The position numbers and the translations under genes are program-made. Below, piece after piece: positions 25,079 to 33,612 of a stretch of DNA of 64,000 bases. The stretch's first letter is position 1; every line of letters begins with the position of its first letter. Source of the stretch: Flavobacterium sp. (GTDB lineage: Bacteria > Bacteroidota > Bacteroidia > Flavobacteriales > Flavobacteriaceae); NCBI RefSeq assembly GCF_024710485.1, contig NZ_JANJUQ010000023.1:62001-126000 (forward strand). Reading direction: 5' to 3'. The notes under the pieces were generated by a model. It ran no database searches. It saw only the letters and a program-made list of their open reading frames with translations, and was not told the DNA's origin.

Positions 25079-26890
25079 ATGACTACTAAAAACGTCCACA
25101 CCTTCCACATACCCGTTATGGGATTGGCCTATACGATAGACAGCCCGATACGCGTGGCACATTACGGCATTTCCTCTGTAATTTCTATTACCGATGATGA
25201 ACTGATTGAAAAAATGCGTGCCTTTTACAGCCGAAAATTCAGTTTGCCTTATCGTGAAATTACCCAAAAATGTCAAGATTACCGCGCCGAACGTATCAAG
25301 CATTACTTGAACTTGGTCGATACCGTGGTGAAAGACAAATTCGAACGTTTTAAAACTGAATTGGCGGAAAACAAATCCACTTTGGACAATTACATTGCGA
25401 TGTTACCCAACCAATCGGAGTTTAAAAATGGCTTGCAAAAGCTGGCGGCTGAGGGGTTAACTTTTAAAGAAAACATCAAAAATTACTTGGCCGAACACTT
25501 TGCGCCGGGCAGTATTGATGTGAATATCATGACCAAAGTGGATAAAGAGAATTACGATAAAAATGAACCTTTGCCGGTGGAATTCAACGATGCGCATGCG
25601 TCATTGCGCGGTTTTGCCGAAAGTAATCTTACTTCGTCCGTAGTCCTTTCGGCCGGTATGAATCCGAGACTATACAGCTATTTCGAACAGTTTCCGGTGT
25701 TTTATCCGGATGCCGAGGGACAGTTGCAAAAGAAAATTATACTGAAGGTGAGCGATTTTCGTTCGGCCATGATACAAGGGAATTTCTTGGCCAAAAAAGG
25801 CCTTTGGGTGTCGGAATACCGCATCGAATCGGGTTTGAATTGCGGTGGCCATGCTTTTGCTACCGACGGATTTTTAATGGGTCCGATTTTAGAAGAATTC
25901 AAATCCAAAAAAGAGCAACTCATCCAATCAGCACATGAACTGATGGTTAAAGCTTTGCAAGCGAAAAATTTGCCCGTTCCGACGATGCCATTCGACTTAA
26001 AAATCACTGCCCAAGGCGGCGTTGGCACGGCTGAAGAACACGAGTTTTTACTACAGCATTTTGACATGGACGCTGTAGGTTGGGGTTCGCCGTTTTTATT
26101 GGTTCCTGAAGCGACTTCGGTAGATGAAGCCACCCGAACGCTGTTGGCTCAAGCGAAAGAAAAAGATTTTTATTTAAGCGATATTTCGCCACTCGGCGTA
26201 TTGTTCAACACGGTAAAAGGGATGAGCAATGACCTTTGGAAACAAAAACGCATCGATGAAAACAAAGCCGGAAGTTCGTGTCCGAAAAAGTTTTTGGCGC
26301 TCAACAAAGAATACGACCCGCAAGGCATGTGTACGGCTTCTAAAAAATATCAGGATATTAAATTGGCCGAATTGGAAGCGCAAAAAGACCAATTATCAGA
26401 ATCAGAAATTCAGCAAAAGCAAACCAAAATCTTCGAGAAATCGTGTTTGTGCGTAGGTTTGGCCAATGCGTCGTATTTGGAAAATGAGATGGAGGTCAAA
26501 GGCCAGCAACAAGGCGTGGTGATTTGTCCGGGACCGAATTTGGCGTATTTTGACCGCGTGGTTTCTTTGGCCGATATGGTGAAACACATTTACGGTAATG
26601 CCAATGTTTTAGCCAACAATAATCGTCCGCATATGTTTGTGAAAGAGTTAACGATGTATGTGGATTACCTCAAAAACGAATTGGAGCAATTTACCGATGA
26701 CTTTACCTCGGCCCAACTTAAAAAATGGAGCGCGTTTAAAAGCAATTTGCTTTCGGGTATGGAGTATTATTCGAATTTATTCAGTAATACCGATTATTTC
26801 AGTCGGGAAAAACAGGCCATAATGCAGCAATTACAGCAGTGTAAAGCGGCAGTCAATCAAATGCAGATTCCTGTTTTAGAGACCGTTTAA
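25079..26890 (+). CDS. Uncharacterised cysteine-rich protein, possible TIM-barrel flavoprotein
   Basis: 603 aa from ATG 25079; a start at 25040 would fall before the RNA start predicted from the operator. The product begins FHIPVMGLAYTIDSPIRVAHYGISSVISITDDELIEKM. A later segment, KITAQGGVGTAEEHEFLLQHFDMDAVGWGSPFLL, resembles the phosphate-binding strands of 2-nitropropane dioxygenase/glutamate-synthase-type FMN barrels. Cysteines occur in ESGLNCGGHAFATDG, SSCPKKF, GMCTAS, KSCLCVGLANA and VICPGPN, enough for an Fe-S cluster. No characterised homologue is recognised. Regulon position between norB and nrdG suggests work in anaerobic or NO-exposed cells. Flavin and Fe-S are inferences. Confidence 0.7.
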   Translation: MTTKNVHTFHIPVMGLAYTIDSPIRVAHYGISSVISITDDELIEKMRAFYSRKFSLPYREITQKCQDYRAERIKHYLNLVDTVVKDKFERFKTELAENKSTLDNYIAMLPNQSEFKNGLQKLAAEGLTFKENIKNYLAEHFAPGSIDVNIMTKVDKENYDKNEPLPVEFNDAHASLRGFAESNLTSSVVLSAGMNPRLYSYFEQFPVFYPDAEGQLQKKIILKVSDFRSAMIQGNFLAKKGLWVSEYRIESGLNCGGHAFATDGFLMGPILEEFKSKKEQLIQSAHELMVKALQAKNLPVPTMPFDLKITAQGGVGTAEEHEFLLQHFDMDAVGWGSPFLLVPEATSVDEATRTLLAQAKEKDFYLSDISPLGVLFNTVKGMSNDLWKQKRIDENKAGSSCPKKFLALNKEYDPQGMCTASKKYQDIKLAELEAQKDQLSESEIQQKQTKIFEKSCLCVGLANASYLENEMEVKGQQQGVVICPGPNLAYFDRVVSLADMVKHIYGNANVLANNNRPHMFVKELTMYVDYLKNELEQFTDDFTSAQLKKWSAFKSNLLSGMEYYSNLFSNTDYFSREKQAIMQQLQQCKAAVNQMQIPVLETV

Positions 26891-26891
26891 T

Positions 26892-27566
26892 TTAGCGAAA
26901 TTTGATTTTCAGCTTCGGATTTTCGGGGAGTTGGTGTTCCAAACGATTTCGGGAATCCGGCAATTTGCCTATGGTTTCGACGTTATTTCGGAAGTGTTGA
27001 ATGTAATACGTTCCCGTGTATTCGTTGTATTGCAGGTAGTCAATCATCTCGTTGAGCTCTTCTTTGGCCAGTAATTCCGAATGGTAAGTGGTGCGCACTT
27101 CAAAAGTAATATTGGCTGCCAACAACAACTGCAGCGATTTTTCGAATTGATCAAACAAATCTGACTGGGTGATGCTATGGAAAGATTCTTTAGTCGATTT
27201 GAAATCGAGGGCAACATAATCAATTAATTCCTGTTCCAGTAAGTTTTGCAGTACTTCGGGTTTGGAGCCGTTGGTGTCTACTTTCACCAAAAATCCCATC
27301 GCTTTAACGGTTTGAATTTGCTCGACGATGTCTTTGTGGAGCAAACATTCGCCGCCACTAAATACTACAGCATCGAGTAAGCCTTTCCGGGTTTCCAAAA
27401 AGGAGACCATTTCGGAAAAGGTAAATTTTCCTTTCCCGAAAACAACCTCAGGATTATAGCAATACAAACACCGCATATTACAGCCGGCATACCACAAGAT
27501 ACAGGCGGTTTTATCCGGATAGTCCAACAGGGTGAACGGTGTTATATTGCTAACCGATTTTACCAT
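26892..27566 (-). CDS. nrdG: Anaerobic ribonucleotide reductase activating enzyme (radical SAM)
   Basis: 224 aa. The radical-SAM CxxxCxxC is in WYAGCNMRCLYCYNP (about residues 29-36), followed by FSGGECLLHKD and VDTNGSKPEVL, as in NrdG/PflA-type activases. Family reaction: reductive cleavage of S-adenosylmethionine to raise the glycyl radical on NrdD. Longer than the E. coli NrdG (154 aa), as in the TIGR02495-type activases of Bacteroidota. Starts one base after the stop of the small glycyl-radical ORF, which it presumably activates, and converges head-on with the uncharacterised 603-aa gene. Confidence 0.9.
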   Translation of the reverse strand: MVKSVSNITPFTLLDYPDKTACILWYAGCNMRCLYCYNPEVVFGKGKFTFSEMVSFLETRKGLLDAVVFSGGECLLHKDIVEQIQTVKAMGFLVKVDTNGSKPEVLQNLLEQELIDYVALDFKSTKESFHSITQSDLFDQFEKSLQLLLAANITFEVRTTYHSELLAKEELNEMIDYLQYNEYTGTYYIQHFRNNVETIGKLPDSRNRLEHQLPENPKLKIKFR

Positions 27567-27567
27567 C

Positions 27568-27726
27568 TCAGCTTTCTTTAAAGTGCAGGCGTTGTTTGTG
27601 TTCGCCTTTTTTACCGATGTTGAAACTTTCTACCGGACGATGGTAGCCCATTACACGGGTGTACACCAGGCATTTGGTGCGTAGTTCTTGGTGTTGCTCC
27701 AGAACAAGGTTAGTGTTGGTTTTCAT
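27568..27726 (-). CDS. Separate glycyl-radical loop of the class III ribonucleotide reductase (52 aa)
   Basis: A 52-codon frame starting at ATG 27726 inside the end of nrdD (17-base overlap, different frame) and ending one base before nrdG. Residues 20-48 (YTRVMGYHRPVESFN...GKKGEHKQRLHF) match the C-terminal end of conventional NrdD proteins (E. coli ...TRRVCGYLG...FNAGKQEEVKRRV), where the glycine of RVxGY carries the radical; G27 is the equivalent here. The 704-aa NrdD ends after its zinc site and lacks this piece. So the radical residue is on its own polypeptide, unless a frameshift joins them. Confidence 0.8.
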   Translation of the reverse strand: MKTNTNLVLEQHQELRTKCLVYTRVMGYHRPVESFNIGKKGEHKQRLHFKES

Positions 27727-29824
27727 AGTTATCTTGGTTTAGTTTTTCTAATAAAGCATCGTCACATTTCGGGCAAAATTCGTGTTCGCCGTTGAGGTAA
27801 CCGTGCACCGGACACACACTAAAAACGGGTGTTACGGTGATGTAAGGCAATTTGAATTTCGACAGCACGGTTTTCACAAAGTTTTTACAGGCTTCCGAAG
27901 TGCTGATTCTCTCGTTCATGTACAAGTGCAACACGGTGCCGCCGGTGTATTGGCACTGCAATTCGTCTTGCATTAATAAAGCTTCAAACGGATCTTGGGT
28001 AAAATCAACCGGAATTTGAGAGCTGTTGGTGTAATAAATATTGTCGTCGCTACCCGCTTGTAAAATGTTCGGATAGCGTTTTTTGTCTTCTTTGGCGAAA
28101 CGATAGGTAGTGCCTTCCGCAGGTGTAGCTTCGAGGTTGTATAAATTTCCGGTCGCTTCCTGGAATTCTTTCATGCGATTGCGGATGTGGTTTAAAATTT
28201 CCATCGAAAATTCATGGCCGAAACGCGAGGTAATGTCTTCTTGGTCATTGGTGAAATTGCGAATCATTTCGTTCATTCCGTTGACACCAATGGTGGAAAA
28301 ATGATTGCGGAAATGCGGCAAATACCTTTTGGTGTAAGGATATAAACCTCTATCGTACATTTCCTGTATGAATCGTCGTTTTTTCTCTAAAGTCGATTTG
28401 GCCAACACCATCAGTTCGTCCAATCGGGTGAAAAGCGCCTCTTTATCGCCTTCATATAAGTAGCCCAAACGAGCCATATTGATAGTGACTACACCAATGC
28501 TACCGGTCATTTCGGCACTACCAAACAAACCGTTCCCGCGTTTGAGCAATTCGCGCAAATCGAGTTGCAAGCGACAGCACATACTGCGTACCGCATTGGG
28601 TTTGTAGGCATTTGGGTTTTCCATTTTGTTGCCGTTTTCGTCTGTAGTATATTGACTTCCGATAAAGTTTTGGAAATAGGAAGAACCGATTTTAGCCGTG
28701 TTTTCAAACAGCAGTTCGGTGTTTTCGCCGTTCCAATCAAAATCTTCGGTGATGTTTACGGTCGGAATCGGGAAGGTGAACGGTTGGCCGTTGGCATCGC
28801 CTTCGGTCATCACCGTATAATAGGCTTTGTTAATCAGATTCATTTCGGCCTGAAAATGCTCGTAACGCAGTTCGGTTAAGCTTACCACGCCGCGTTCTTG
28901 GGCACGTGCCAAGATTTTTTTATCTGTAATTTTTTCAAATAAATGCTGGTCGTTTTTGGTTGGGACTTGTGTCGCTAAATCTGCGGGGACAACCCAATCT
29001 AAGGTAATGTTGGTAAACGGCGATTGGCCCCAACGCGCGGGAACATTAAGGTTGTACACAAAACTGCGAACGGCTTTAAGTACGTCTTCAAATGACAAAT
29101 TGTCTTTGAAAACGTAAGGTGCTAAATAGGTGTCAAACGAACTGAACGCTTGGGCACCGGCCCATTCGCTTTGCAAAATTCCGAGGAAGTTGGCCATTTG
29201 TCCTAAGGCTTCTCGGAAATGTGAAGGTGCTTTGCTTTCCACCCGACCGCGAACGCCGTTGAAACCGTCGTTGAGTAAAACCCTCAAACTCCAACCTGCG
29301 CAATACCCGGTTAAGCAATCCAAATCGTGAATGTGGATGTCACCGTTGCGATGGGCGTAACCTTCTTCTTTGGCATACACTTTATCCAGCCAATAATTGG
29401 CAATGATTTTTCCGGCCACATTGTTCACCAAGCCCGCATTGGAATAGGAAGTGTTGGCATTGGCATTAATGCGCCAATCGGTTTGTGCGATATACTCTTC
29501 GATGGTTTGGGTGCTGTCTACATAAGTTGTGTCGTCGTTCAATCCTTGCACGTGTTCGCGTTGTAGTTTTCGCGTGTGGCGGTACAACATAAACGAACGC
29601 ATCACAGTGAAATACTGGTGCTCGAAAAGTATTTTTTCAATGGTATCCTGAATTTCTTCAACGGCCCAAGTATCCTTGGCATCGATGGTTCCCATTACTT
29701 TTTCCAAAACACGCTCATCAAACGGAAGCGAAACGCTGGTAAAGCTCTTGACTATCGCATCCTTTATTTTAAAAGGTTCAAAAGGTTTATAATCTCCGTT
29801 TCTTTTGATGACATATTTTTCCAT
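27710..29824 (-). CDS. nrdD: Anaerobic (class III) ribonucleoside-triphosphate reductase, large part without glycyl loop
   Basis: 704 aa. N-terminal ATP cone (MEKYVIKRNGDYKPFEPFKIKDAIVKSF...), then the ten-stranded barrel with active-site cysteines in HIHDLDCLTGYCAGW and SMCCRLQLDLRELL, and a C-terminal zinc site CPVHGYLN...CPKCDD (C671, C684, C687). Reaction: NTP to dNTP without oxygen. The expected RVxGY radical loop after the zinc site is missing; it is encoded by the overlapping downstream 52-aa frame. Part of the minus-strand unit ric-nrdD-loop-nrdG driven from the operator at 30647. Family length with the loop would be about 710-750. Confidence 0.93.
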   Translation of the reverse strand: MEKYVIKRNGDYKPFEPFKIKDAIVKSFTSVSLPFDERVLEKVMGTIDAKDTWAVEEIQDTIEKILFEHQYFTVMRSFMLYRHTRKLQREHVQGLNDDTTYVDSTQTIEEYIAQTDWRINANANTSYSNAGLVNNVAGKIIANYWLDKVYAKEEGYAHRNGDIHIHDLDCLTGYCAGWSLRVLLNDGFNGVRGRVESKAPSHFREALGQMANFLGILQSEWAGAQAFSSFDTYLAPYVFKDNLSFEDVLKAVRSFVYNLNVPARWGQSPFTNITLDWVVPADLATQVPTKNDQHLFEKITDKKILARAQERGVVSLTELRYEHFQAEMNLINKAYYTVMTEGDANGQPFTFPIPTVNITEDFDWNGENTELLFENTAKIGSSYFQNFIGSQYTTDENGNKMENPNAYKPNAVRSMCCRLQLDLRELLKRGNGLFGSAEMTGSIGVVTINMARLGYLYEGDKEALFTRLDELMVLAKSTLEKKRRFIQEMYDRGLYPYTKRYLPHFRNHFSTIGVNGMNEMIRNFTNDQEDITSRFGHEFSMEILNHIRNRMKEFQEATGNLYNLEATPAEGTTYRFAKEDKKRYPNILQAGSDDNIYYTNSSQIPVDFTQDPFEALLMQDELQCQYTGGTVLHLYMNERISTSEACKNFVKTVLSKFKLPYITVTPVFSVCPVHGYLNGEHEFCPKCDDALLEKLNQDNYENQH

Positions 29825-29859
29825 GATGAGCGTGGTTTTTTAGGTTAGGTTAGTAAGAA

Positions 29860-30588
29860 TTATGCGAGGTTGAACTTGGCTTCCATAGCCTGCGCTTTAG
29901 GGAACACAATATTGTTTTCCAAGTGGATGTGCTTGTGTAAATCCTGTTCAAATTCTTTCAGCATAGCAAAAGTTACGCGGTAGGTTTCACAAGCATCGGC
30001 CGGCGGATTGTAATCATTGGTCAATTTGGCAATCAGACGGAAGCGTTCGCCTTCGTTTTCATGCTCATGTTGCATCATGGTAATCGGATTGTCAACGGTA
30101 CCAAAATGTGGCTGTTCGATGGCGGTGTTGTCTCGTAAGGCATAGAACATCTTTTTGACAAACGGAAACAAAATCAGCTCTTCTTTTTTCATGTGTTGGG
30201 CCAATTCTCCGGCGCAAATTTTAAAGTGTAAAGCGATTTCAAACAGTTCCGGATGGCGCTGGCCGTGTACTTTGCATAGTTTATCGAGATAGAATAATAA
30301 AGCGGTCGATTTTTCTTCTACATAACGATGGTGCGTTTTTTCGATGTAGTCGATTAATAGGTCGGTTGGCCAAGATTTAAAATCGATGTTGTTATCCGAT
30401 TTCGATTCTAAAACGGCATTCAATTCGTCTTGTACTACATGGATATCGAGTCCTTTTTTTTCGCAAACTTCGTCTAAAGTTCTATTGCCTTTGCAGCAAA
30501 AATCGATGCCGTATTTAGAGAAAACCGCAGCGGTTCGGAAATCACCCGCTACAAATTCTCCTACAGTTATTTGGTCTAAAGCATTCAT
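29860..30588 (-). CDS. ric: Di-iron Fe-S cluster repair protein RIC (YtfE/ScdA)
   Basis: 242 aa. N-terminal DUF542-like segment with KYGIDFCCKGNRTLDEVCEKKG (CC pair), then a haemerythrin-like four-helix bundle with histidine ligands in THHRYVEEK, VHGQRHPEL, AQHMKKEEL, MQHEHENEGERFR and HKHIHLENNIVFP. Family role: repair of Fe-S clusters damaged by NO or oxidants, cytoplasmic. First gene of the unit continuing into nrdD, 35 bases apart. A TAATTTTG -7 element at 30617-30624 lies 30.5 bp from the operator at 30647. Fits well with NO reduction. Confidence 0.93.
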   Translation of the reverse strand: MNALDQITVGEFVAGDFRTAAVFSKYGIDFCCKGNRTLDEVCEKKGLDIHVVQDELNAVLESKSDNNIDFKSWPTDLLIDYIEKTHHRYVEEKSTALLFYLDKLCKVHGQRHPELFEIALHFKICAGELAQHMKKEELILFPFVKKMFYALRDNTAIEQPHFGTVDNPITMMQHEHENEGERFRLIAKLTNDYNPPADACETYRVTFAMLKEFEQDLHKHIHLENNIVFPKAQAMEAKFNLA

Positions 30589-30616
30589 AAATAATGTGTT
30601 TTAATTTTAATAATTC

Positions 30617-30624
30617 CAAAATTA
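30617..30624 (-). promoter_or_regulatory. -7 promoter element, ric-nrdD-nrdG
   Basis: TAATTTTG on the minus strand, perfect TAnnTTTG; TA begins 30.5 bp from the dyad centre at 30654.5. Confidence 0.6.
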
Positions 30625-30646
30625 AGACTTGAAGGCCGTTGCGATA

Positions 30647-30662
30647 TATGATTAAAGTCATA
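30647..30662. promoter_or_regulatory. Fnr/Crp-type operator shared by ric-nrd and nadAB
   Basis: TATGATTAAAGTCATA. It has a -7 element on each side: TAATTTTG (minus, 30617-30624) and TATTTTG (plus, 30685-30691), both with TA at 30.5 bp from the dyad centre. Divergent class II activation is inferred. Confidence 0.7.
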
Positions 30663-30711
30663 GAAAATGGCTTTTTTCAGCCCTTATTTTGTAGCTTCTT
30701 ACAATACACCT

Positions 30712-31641
30712 ATGGAAAATTTAAAAGAGCAGATTCTCCGATTGAAAAAGGAGAAGCATGCGGTTATTTTAGCGCATTATTACCAGCAACCCGACATACA
30801 GGAAGTGGCCGATTATGTGGGCGACAGTTTGGGATTGTCGCAAGAAGCGGAAAAAGTAAATGCCGATATGATAGTGTTTGCCGGCGTACATTTTATGGCC
30901 GAAACCGCCAAATTATTGAATCCGAAGAAGAAGGTTTTGTTGCCTGATTTGAATGCCGGTTGTTCGTTAGCCGATTCTTGTCCGCCTGATATTTTTAAGA
31001 AATTCATCGAAGCCCATCCCAATCATATCGTGATTACTTATGTGAATTGCTCCGCCGAAATCAAAGCGTTGAGCCATTTGGTTTGCACGTCGTCCAATGC
31101 GGAAAAGATAGTCAACTCGGTACCCGAAAACATCCCGATTATTTTTGCGCCCGATAAAAACCTCGGAAACTATATCAACCAAAAAACCGGACGCCAAATG
31201 GTGCTTTGGGACGGCAGTTGTGTAGTACACGAAGCTTTTTCTTTAGAGAAACTGATCGCGCTACACAAAGAACACCCAAATGCTGCAATTATTGCGCATC
31301 CCGAATCGGAAACGCATATTTTAGAAACGGCGAGTTATATCGGATCCACTTCAGGGATGATTGAATTTGTAAAGCAAAGTCCGAAAACCGAATTCATCGT
31401 CGCCACCGAAGCCGGCATTTTACACAAAATGCAGGAAGCTGTACCCGATAAAGTTTTAATTCCCGCGCCGGCTATGGAAGACAATACTTGTGCGTGCAGC
31501 GAGTGTGCGTACATGAAACTCAATACGCTTCGCAAATTATACGATTGTTTGGCCAATGAAACGCCCGAAGTAACTGTTCCGAAAGCGGTGGCCGAAAAAG
31601 CCATTGTGCCTATACAACGCATGCTTGAATTATCTAAATAA
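30712..31641 (+). CDS. nadA: Quinolinate synthase
   Basis: Condenses iminoaspartate with dihydroxyacetone phosphate to quinolinate for NAD synthesis; 4Fe-4S enzyme. 309 aa from ATG 30712. The longer frame to 30667 starts before the RNA start predicted from the -7 element at 30685-30691. Visible: [28 protein letters not shown], and cluster cysteines in [11 protein letters not shown] and the CACSEC region near 275. Family length about 300-350 is met. One-base overlap with nadB. The placement behind an Fnr-type operator is unusual. Confidence 0.94.
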   Translation: MENLKEQILRLKKEKHAVILAHYYQQPDIQEVADYVGDSLGLSQEAEKVNADMIVFAGVHFMAETAKLLNPKKKVLLPDLNAGCSLADSCPPDIFKKFIEAHPNHIVITYVNCSAEIKALSHLVCTSSNAEKIVNSVPENIPIIFAPDKNLGNYINQKTGRQMVLWDGSCVVHEAFSLEKLIALHKEHPNAAIIAHPESETHILETASYIGSTSGMIEFVKQSPKTEFIVATEAGILHKMQEAVPDKVLIPAPAMEDNTCACSECAYMKLNTLRKLYDCLANETPEVTVPKAVAEKAIVPIQRMLELSK

Positions 31642-33188
31642 TGAAGTTAGAAACCGATTATTTGATCTTAGGTTCGGGCATCGCCGGACTGACGGTTGCC
31701 ATCAAACTGGCCCAGCATTTTCCGAAGCGAAAGGTATTGATTGTGACCAAATCCAACGAAGACGAATCAAACACCAAATACGCCCAAGGTGGGATTGCCG
31801 TGGTGATCGATGGTGTGAGTGATGATTTTGAAAAGCACATCCACGATACTTTGGTATGTGGCGATGGGTTGTGCAATCGTGAAGTAGTAGAAATGGTGGT
31901 GAAAGAAGGACCAAAGCGCTTGGCCGAACTCATCCAATGGGGAACGCAATTCGATTTGAACGATACGGGAACGCTCGATTTAGCCAAAGAAGGTGGTCAT
32001 TCTAACTCGCGCGTGGTGCATTATAAAGACCAAACCGGGCGTGAAATTGAGCGCGCTATTTTAGCCAAAGCCCATCAGCAACCCAATATTGAAATCCTCG
32101 ATTTTCATTTGGCCACCGATTTGATTACTGACCAAAATACCTGCCACGGGGTTTGGGTTTTGGATGAAAAAACCAACGACATGTTGCCGATTTTTTCCCG
32201 CTTCACCATTTTGGCGACCGGTGGTATCGGACAAGTGTATCAGCAAACGACCAATGCTACAATAGCTACCGGCGACGGCATTGCCATGGCGATTCGAGCC
32301 AAAGCTAAGATTAGTGATATGGAGTTTATCCAGTTTCACCCAACAGCTTTGTATGCACCGCAGTCGGCTTCGACGTTTTTGATTTCTGAAGCAGTTCGGG
32401 GTTTTGGTGCCTATTTAAAAACAAAGGACGGGCATCGGTTTATGTTGGATTATGATGATCGAGGCGAATTGGCATCGCGCGATATCGTTTCCAGAAGTAT
32501 CGAAACCGAACTCAAAAAATCGGGTGACGATTGCGTGTATTTAGATTGTACGCATTTGGATTTAGTCGAATTTAAAAAGCATTTCCCGACGATTTATCAG
32601 AATTGTTTGTTGGAAGGTGTTGATGTGGCTACAGCTTGGATTCCGGTGATTCCGACGCAGCATTATTTGTGTGGCGGCGTTGAGGTGGATAAAAACGGAT
32701 TGACTTCCATTAACCGATTATTGGCTTGTGGTGAATGTGCCCGAACCGGTTTGCATGGGGCGAATCGCTTGGCGTCGAATTCGTTGTTAGAAGCGTTGGT
32801 GTATGCCCATCAGATTTATACTTATTTAGGCGAAACGGATTCGGAAAACAGTTCATTTTCCTTGAAAATACCGAGTCATTATCCTCAAAAAGCCAAAAAC
32901 GTTTCCTCCGCATGGGTATCGAAGCATCGGGAAGCATTGCAAAACCTTATGCAGCAAAATGCCGGGATTGTTCGGCACGACATCGATTTGAAAAACACCT
33001 TAAAGCAATTGCAACTTTGGAAAAACGAGTGTCGGGAAATGGAACGGGAATTCGCCGTGACCAAAGATTTTTTAGAATTGAAAAACAGTATTGAGGTTAG
33101 CATACCGATTGTCGCTTTTTCTTTAAAACGTCATGAAAATAAAGGCAGTTTTTACAAAGAAGGGAAAGCTATAAACCTCCAATTCTAA
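31641..33188 (+). CDS. nadB: L-aspartate oxidase
   Basis: FAD enzyme oxidising L-aspartate to iminoaspartate with O2 or fumarate, first step of de novo NAD synthesis. 515 aa. FAD-binding LILGSGIAGLTVAIKLA at the N-terminus, TKYAQGGIAVV, and HGANRLASNSLLEALVYA near 370, all typical of the succinate dehydrogenase/NadB flavoprotein family. Translationally coupled to nadA. Its last 20 bases overlap the converging last gene of the nos operon. Confidence 0.95.
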   Translation: MKLETDYLILGSGIAGLTVAIKLAQHFPKRKVLIVTKSNEDESNTKYAQGGIAVVIDGVSDDFEKHIHDTLVCGDGLCNREVVEMVVKEGPKRLAELIQWGTQFDLNDTGTLDLAKEGGHSNSRVVHYKDQTGREIERAILAKAHQQPNIEILDFHLATDLITDQNTCHGVWVLDEKTNDMLPIFSRFTILATGGIGQVYQQTTNATIATGDGIAMAIRAKAKISDMEFIQFHPTALYAPQSASTFLISEAVRGFGAYLKTKDGHRFMLDYDDRGELASRDIVSRSIETELKKSGDDCVYLDCTHLDLVEFKKHFPTIYQNCLLEGVDVATAWIPVIPTQHYLCGGVEVDKNGLTSINRLLACGECARTGLHGANRLASNSLLEALVYAHQIYTYLGETDSENSSFSLKIPSHYPQKAKNVSSAWVSKHREALQNLMQQNAGIVRHDIDLKNTLKQLQLWKNECREMEREFAVTKDFLELKNSIEVSIPIVAFSLKRHENKGSFYKEGKAINLQF

Positions 33189-33612
33189 CCCAACTTCCCA
33201 AGACCAGCATTGCTACTCCGATAACGGTAATGGCGATAATTTGAAAAGCCACCGGGCGTAAATTGTCAGATTTGATTTTCGGGAAGACAAACAATTGGGC
33301 GTTGATGGCCAAGCCTACGGAAAGCAACAGCAGTAGCAATTTGGCGGAAACTACTTTTTCAATACTGCCTGAAAACGAAAACCAATGGGTAACCGTTACA
33401 TCGTAATGATACGCCATGGCAATTCCGGTGATTAATAAAGTTAGTAACGACGGTAAGCCTACCGGTTCGAATTTATCTTTAAAATTGATTAATACCTTCG
33501 CCTCTTTCTTTTTCAAGGCTTCGGGTAAATAGCGAATGGCTAAAAAAAGATGACCGCCAACCCAAACGGTCGCGGCCAGTAAATGAAAGATTAAAATAAT
33601 TTGATGTGTCAT
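33169..33612 (-). CDS. CopD-like membrane protein at the end of the nos operon
   Basis: 147 aa with four hydrophobic helices; histidines in FHLLAATVWVGGHLF and AYHYDVTVTHWF. The FHLLAATVWVGGH pattern is typical of CopD/DUF2269-like copper or haem membrane proteins. Last gene of the minus-strand nos operon, overlapping the truncated globin by one base, so a role in copper supply or haem-linked electron flow to NosZ is plausible. Not proven. Confidence 0.7.
   Translation of the reverse strand: MTHQIILIFHLLAATVWVGGHLFLAIRYLPEALKKKEAKVLINFKDKFEPVGLPSLLTLLITGIAMAYHYDVTVTHWFSFSGSIEKVVSAKLLLLLLSVGLAINAQLFVFPKIKSDNLRPVAFQIIAITVIGVAMLVLGSWVRIGGL

Noticed and set aside
27568..27726. Glycyl-radical frame as a simple sequencing frameshift of nrdD
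   Set aside because: A join would leave an abnormally long linker of about 45 residues between zinc site and radical loop, and the small frame has its own ATG; kept as a true split but still to be checked.
30667..30711. Upstream ATG extending nadA by 15 residues
   Set aside because: Lies before the -7 element and outside the usual NadA N-terminus.
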